The notes under the pieces were generated by a model that saw nothing but the letters and a program-made list of their open reading frames with translations, was not told the origin of the DNA and ran no database searches. A program made the translations under genes and the position numbers. From Lutibacter sp. UBA4458 (GTDB lineage Bacteria > Bacteroidota > Bacteroidia > Flavobacteriales > Flavobacteriaceae), in the NCBI GenBank assembly GCA_002390165.1, contig DGOU01000205.1, positions 1 to 6,165 on the forward strand: 6,165 nucleotides of DNA, given 5' to 3'. This document shows positions 6,026-6,165 of the stretch, piece by piece. How positions within the stretch are numbered: position 1 is the stretch's first letter; every line of letters begins with the position of its first letter.

Positions 6026-6165
6026 TTAATCTAATTTTTTAAAGAGTACACAAGCGTTATGTCCTCCAAACCCAAAAGTGTTGCTCATGGCAACTTTAAC
6101 ATCCCTTTTTTGAGGGGCGTTAAATGTGAAATTTAATTTGTTGTCAATATGGTCGTCATCCGTAA
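6026..6165 (-). CDS. fabF: Beta-ketoacyl-ACP synthase II, C-terminal end (rest outside window)
   Basis: Only the last 45 codons and the TAA (6026-6028) are present; the gene continues past the right edge. The visible residues include NKLNFTFNAPQKRD and then VAMSNTFGFGGHNACVLF, the standard C-terminus of the FabF condensing enzyme, which elongates acyl-ACP with malonyl-ACP in type II fatty-acid synthesis. The GFGG loop corresponds to the one carrying the gating Phe (Phe400 in E. coli FabF) that controls entry to the acyl pocket. The catalytic Cys and His residues lie outside the window. Position 16 nt upstream of rnc matches the fabF-rnc pair common in Bacteroidota and also fits FabF rather than other KAS enzymes; an acp gene would be expected further upstream. 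Confidence 0.92.
   Translation of the reverse strand, partial: TDDDHIDNKLNFTFNAPQKRDVKVAMSNTFGFGGHNACVLFKKLD

Overview
The window is AT-rich and comes from the phylum Bacteroidota, most likely the family Flavobacteriaceae. This rests on the minus-strand gene order fabF, rnc, an IPExxxVDY-family gene, pyk, on the IPExxxVDY protein itself (a Bacteroidota family), and on a possible Bacteroidota-type promoter (TAnnTTTG -7 element). No genus can be named from the sequence.

Layout. The left half (1-3206, plus strand) is accessory DNA. It opens inside a type ISP restriction-modification gene, a single-chain methyltransferase/restriction enzyme; only its C-terminal ~578 residues are present, from the NPPY methyltransferase motif through the specificity domain. 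Downstream, tightly packed on the same strand, are three small genes I do not recognise (about 1746-2373, 2373-2699 and 2700-3206). The first appears damaged or unusually expressed at both ends. Its natural ATG with a good Shine-Dalgarno sequence (1746) is one base out of frame with the body. Its stop directly follows an A AAA AAA heptamer, where a -1 shift would continue into the next open frame. The second has no good start of its own and is separated from the third only by an in-frame TAA followed at once by ATG.

The right half (3298-6165, minus strand) is a conserved housekeeping cluster, transcribed toward the accessory genes: the C-terminus of fabF (fatty-acid elongation), rnc (ribonuclease III), the IPExxxVDY gene and pyk (pyruvate kinase). 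Gaps are 16, 82 and 2 nt. The 82-nt gap holds two inverted repeats and a candidate promoter, so the last two genes may have their own transcription start.

The two halves meet tail to tail in a 91-nt gap at 3207-3297, a plausible place for horizontally acquired DNA to sit without disturbing the pyk operon. The best candidate for something undescribed is the three-gene set behind the restriction-modification enzyme, especially the possible frameshift architecture at 1746-1755 and 2364-2370. No function can be assigned to it from sequence alone, and indel errors or gene decay explain the same signals. I saw no tRNA, rRNA, CRISPR array or insertion sequence.
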